Source of the DNA: CAVPDA01 sp963702495
GTDB lineage: Bacteria > Pseudomonadota > Gammaproteobacteria > Burkholderiales > Rhodocyclaceae
Direction: 5' to 3'
Length of the DNA stretch: 64,000 nucleotides
Assembly: GCA_963702495.1 (NCBI GenBank)
Contig: CAVPDA010000011.1
Span: 1 to 64,000, forward strand
Below the pieces are notes generated by a model. The model made no database searches. It was not told the origin of the DNA and saw nothing but the letters and a program-made list of their open reading frames with translations. Made by a program: the position numbers and the translations under genes. Positions 62,937-64,000 of the stretch are shown in pieces (within the stretch, counting starts at the first letter, position 1; each line of letters begins with the position of its first letter).

Positions 62937-64000
62937 AGGATCGCCTCCCCGTCGCCCATGGCGAGCTCACGCAAGGCCTTGATGGCGACTTTGGTATAGA
63001 TCTGGGTCGATGCCGGATCGGCGTGTCCCACATAGTCGCCAATCGTCTTGAAGTGAAACTCCGCATCCACGAGTCTCTGAACGCAAGTGTGGCGAAGGGT
63101 GTGTGAACCCGGTCGGGCCACGGAGATCCCAGCTTTGCGCAGATAGTAGGAAGCGCGCTGCCCGATAGAATTGCGCTCCAGTGGCCTTTGAGGAGCCGTC
63201 GCTCGAAAGAACAAACGGCGCTCATCCGTTTCCGGTCGGCCGTGCTGCAGATACTCGACGATCGCATTGCCGACCAGCGGCGAGAGGGGAAAGGCCGTCG
63301 AGTGGCCTGCTTTGCGCTCCGGTATGCGCAGGCGCTCGCGTTTCCAATCGATGTCGTCCAGAGTAAGCGCGGCCACTTCTCGCGCGCGCAGACCATAGGT
63401 CACGAGCAGCAGCAAGATTGCGTAATCGCGCTTGCCCGTAGCCGTGCGCTGCTCCACCACTTCAAGCATGCGACGGACTTCTTCCCACGAAATACTGCGT
63501 GGAATCTCCGCGAGCCGGTAGGCATACGGGGCGCCGACGCTCTCGGCGAAGTCGCTACCGACTAGCCCTTCCCGAAACAGGTATTTCAAAAAGACCTTCA
63601 ACGTAAAGCAAAGGTCGCGTCTGCCCGTAGGGCTAAGGTGCGGCGCGTGCGTGGTGATAAAGCTGCTCAGAACAACTGAAGAGATTCCGGCGAACGTGGA
63701 TATCCCGTGTTCCTGACAATATGACTCAAAGGCGCGCAACGAGCCGCGGTAATGAGTAATGGAAGACTCCATCAATCCACGCTCATTCCGCAAGTACGAA
63801 AAGAACTGCGGCGCATGTTCGAAAAAAGGCTCTGGGTCAGGCCTGTCTCGGCGCGCGCTGCCGGCAGCATACTCGGGGAGCACCAATTGAAGCATCTGCT
63901 CAACAGGATTTCTCGCCGCGTCAAACATGCCCCGGCGAGCAACCTCGTCGCGACAGTTTGCGCCTCGCTGCTTCAACCAATCTTCGGCGAACGGTCTGAC
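62933..64000 (-). CDS. Tyrosine recombinase, first gene of the trio (5' end at or beyond the window edge)
   Basis: At least 347 aa. A TTG at 63976 could start it, but the frame stays open to 64000 (RPFAEDWLKQRG), so the gene probably begins outside the window. Catalytic residues: Arg in TYGLRAREVAALTLDD (~residue 200 from the TTG), Lys region RIPERKAGHSTAFPL, HxxR in GSHTLRHTCVQRLVDAE, and His/Tyr in YVGHADPASTQIYTKV. It has an N-terminal SAM-like domain. It leads the three-recombinase operon. Confidence 0.82.
   Translation of the reverse strand, partial: VRPFAEDWLKQRGANCRDEVARRGMFDAARNPVEQMLQLVLPEYAAGSARRDRPDPEPFFEHAPQFFSYLRNERGLMESSITHYRGSLRAFESYCQEHGISTFAGISSVVLSSFITTHAPHLSPTGRRDLCFTLKVFLKYLFREGLVGSDFAESVGAPYAYRLAEIPRSISWEEVRRMLEVVEQRTATGKRDYAILLLLVTYGLRAREVAALTLDDIDWKRERLRIPERKAGHSTAFPLSPLVGNAIVEYLQHGRPETDERRLFFRATAPQRPLERNSIGQRASYYLRKAGISVARPGSHTLRHTCVQRLVDAEFHFKTIGDYVGHADPASTQIYTKVAIKALRELAMGDGEAIL

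Larger units (their letters stand above)
60905..64000 (-). mobile_element. RIT-type (recombinase-in-trio) element, right part beyond window
   Basis: Three adjacent, overlapping tyrosine-recombinase genes on one strand are the hallmark of RIT elements. They occupy 60942-64000 and abut the broken IS21 element. The left boundary is approximate; the right end is not in the window. Confidence 0.7.

Noticed and set aside
1..64000. CRISPR array or tRNA/rRNA gene
   Set aside because: No regularly spaced repeats with unique spacers were seen (the 25-bp-period repeats at 57776 are IS21 ends without spacers), and no tRNA or rRNA signature was recognised by eye.

Overview
This is a GC-rich proteobacterial chromosome segment, most likely from a betaproteobacterium (Rhodocyclales- or Nitrosomonadales-like). 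The evidence is a recC-recB-recD cluster, an XrtA/PEP-CTERM-type exopolysaccharide (EPS) locus, a CreA protein and a TIGR03276-type HD protein. Taxonomy is inferred from gene content only.

Layout. 1-3.1 kb (minus): two HD-domain paralogs, an alpha/beta hydrolase and an M14-type zinc carboxypeptidase. 3.2-6.6 kb (plus): an MrfA-type helicase and MrfB-type exonuclease, overlapping by ATGA. 6.8-9.75 kb: three toxin-antitoxin modules (MntA/HepT, AbrB/PIN, VapB/VapC) around creA. 10-19.6 kb: recC, recB and recD. 19.7-29 kb: a 5'-nucleotidase, a large secreted deacetylase-like protein, one EpsB-type sugar transferase, two Crp/Fnr regulators and a WYL regulator. The ~7.4 kb between the 5'-nucleotidase and the WYL gene is bracketed by reciprocal half-copies of that gene pair. 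29-57.6 kb: the EPS region. It has UDP-sugar epimerase and dehydrogenase, a lytic transglycosylase and a second EpsB. The core minus-strand run is epsE, chain-length protein, tyrosine autokinase, EpsL-like outer-membrane protein, ATPase and deacetylase. Secreted FN3/PKD proteins, a FemAB-like protein, a DegT aminotransferase, another deacetylase, glycosyltransferases and two secreted ConA-like proteins complete it. No exosortase gene is in the window. 57.7-64 kb: mobile DNA, an IS1634 element inserted inside a truncated IS21 element, followed by three overlapping tyrosine recombinases (a RIT-type element) running off the right edge.

How it fits together. The EPS genes cover nucleotide-sugar supply, the priming transferase, chain-length control with its kinase, outer-membrane export, and secreted modifying or matrix proteins. 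A cyclic di-GMP-I riboswitch lies exactly where transcription from a sigma-54-type promoter should begin, upstream of the FN3/PKD secreted protein at 46466. Two other GG-N10-GC sigma-54-like motifs precede the two FN3 proteins. This suggests control by RpoN and c-di-GMP.

Caution on quality. Many conserved genes carry single-base frame changes (M14 gene, recC x3, recB x3, epsB copy 1, FAD oxidoreductase, epsL-like, kinase x2, chain-length x2, ConA protein, one recombinase). At least one lies in a 7-G run. They look more like base-calling errors than gene decay, so I give one CDS per gene and state the break points.
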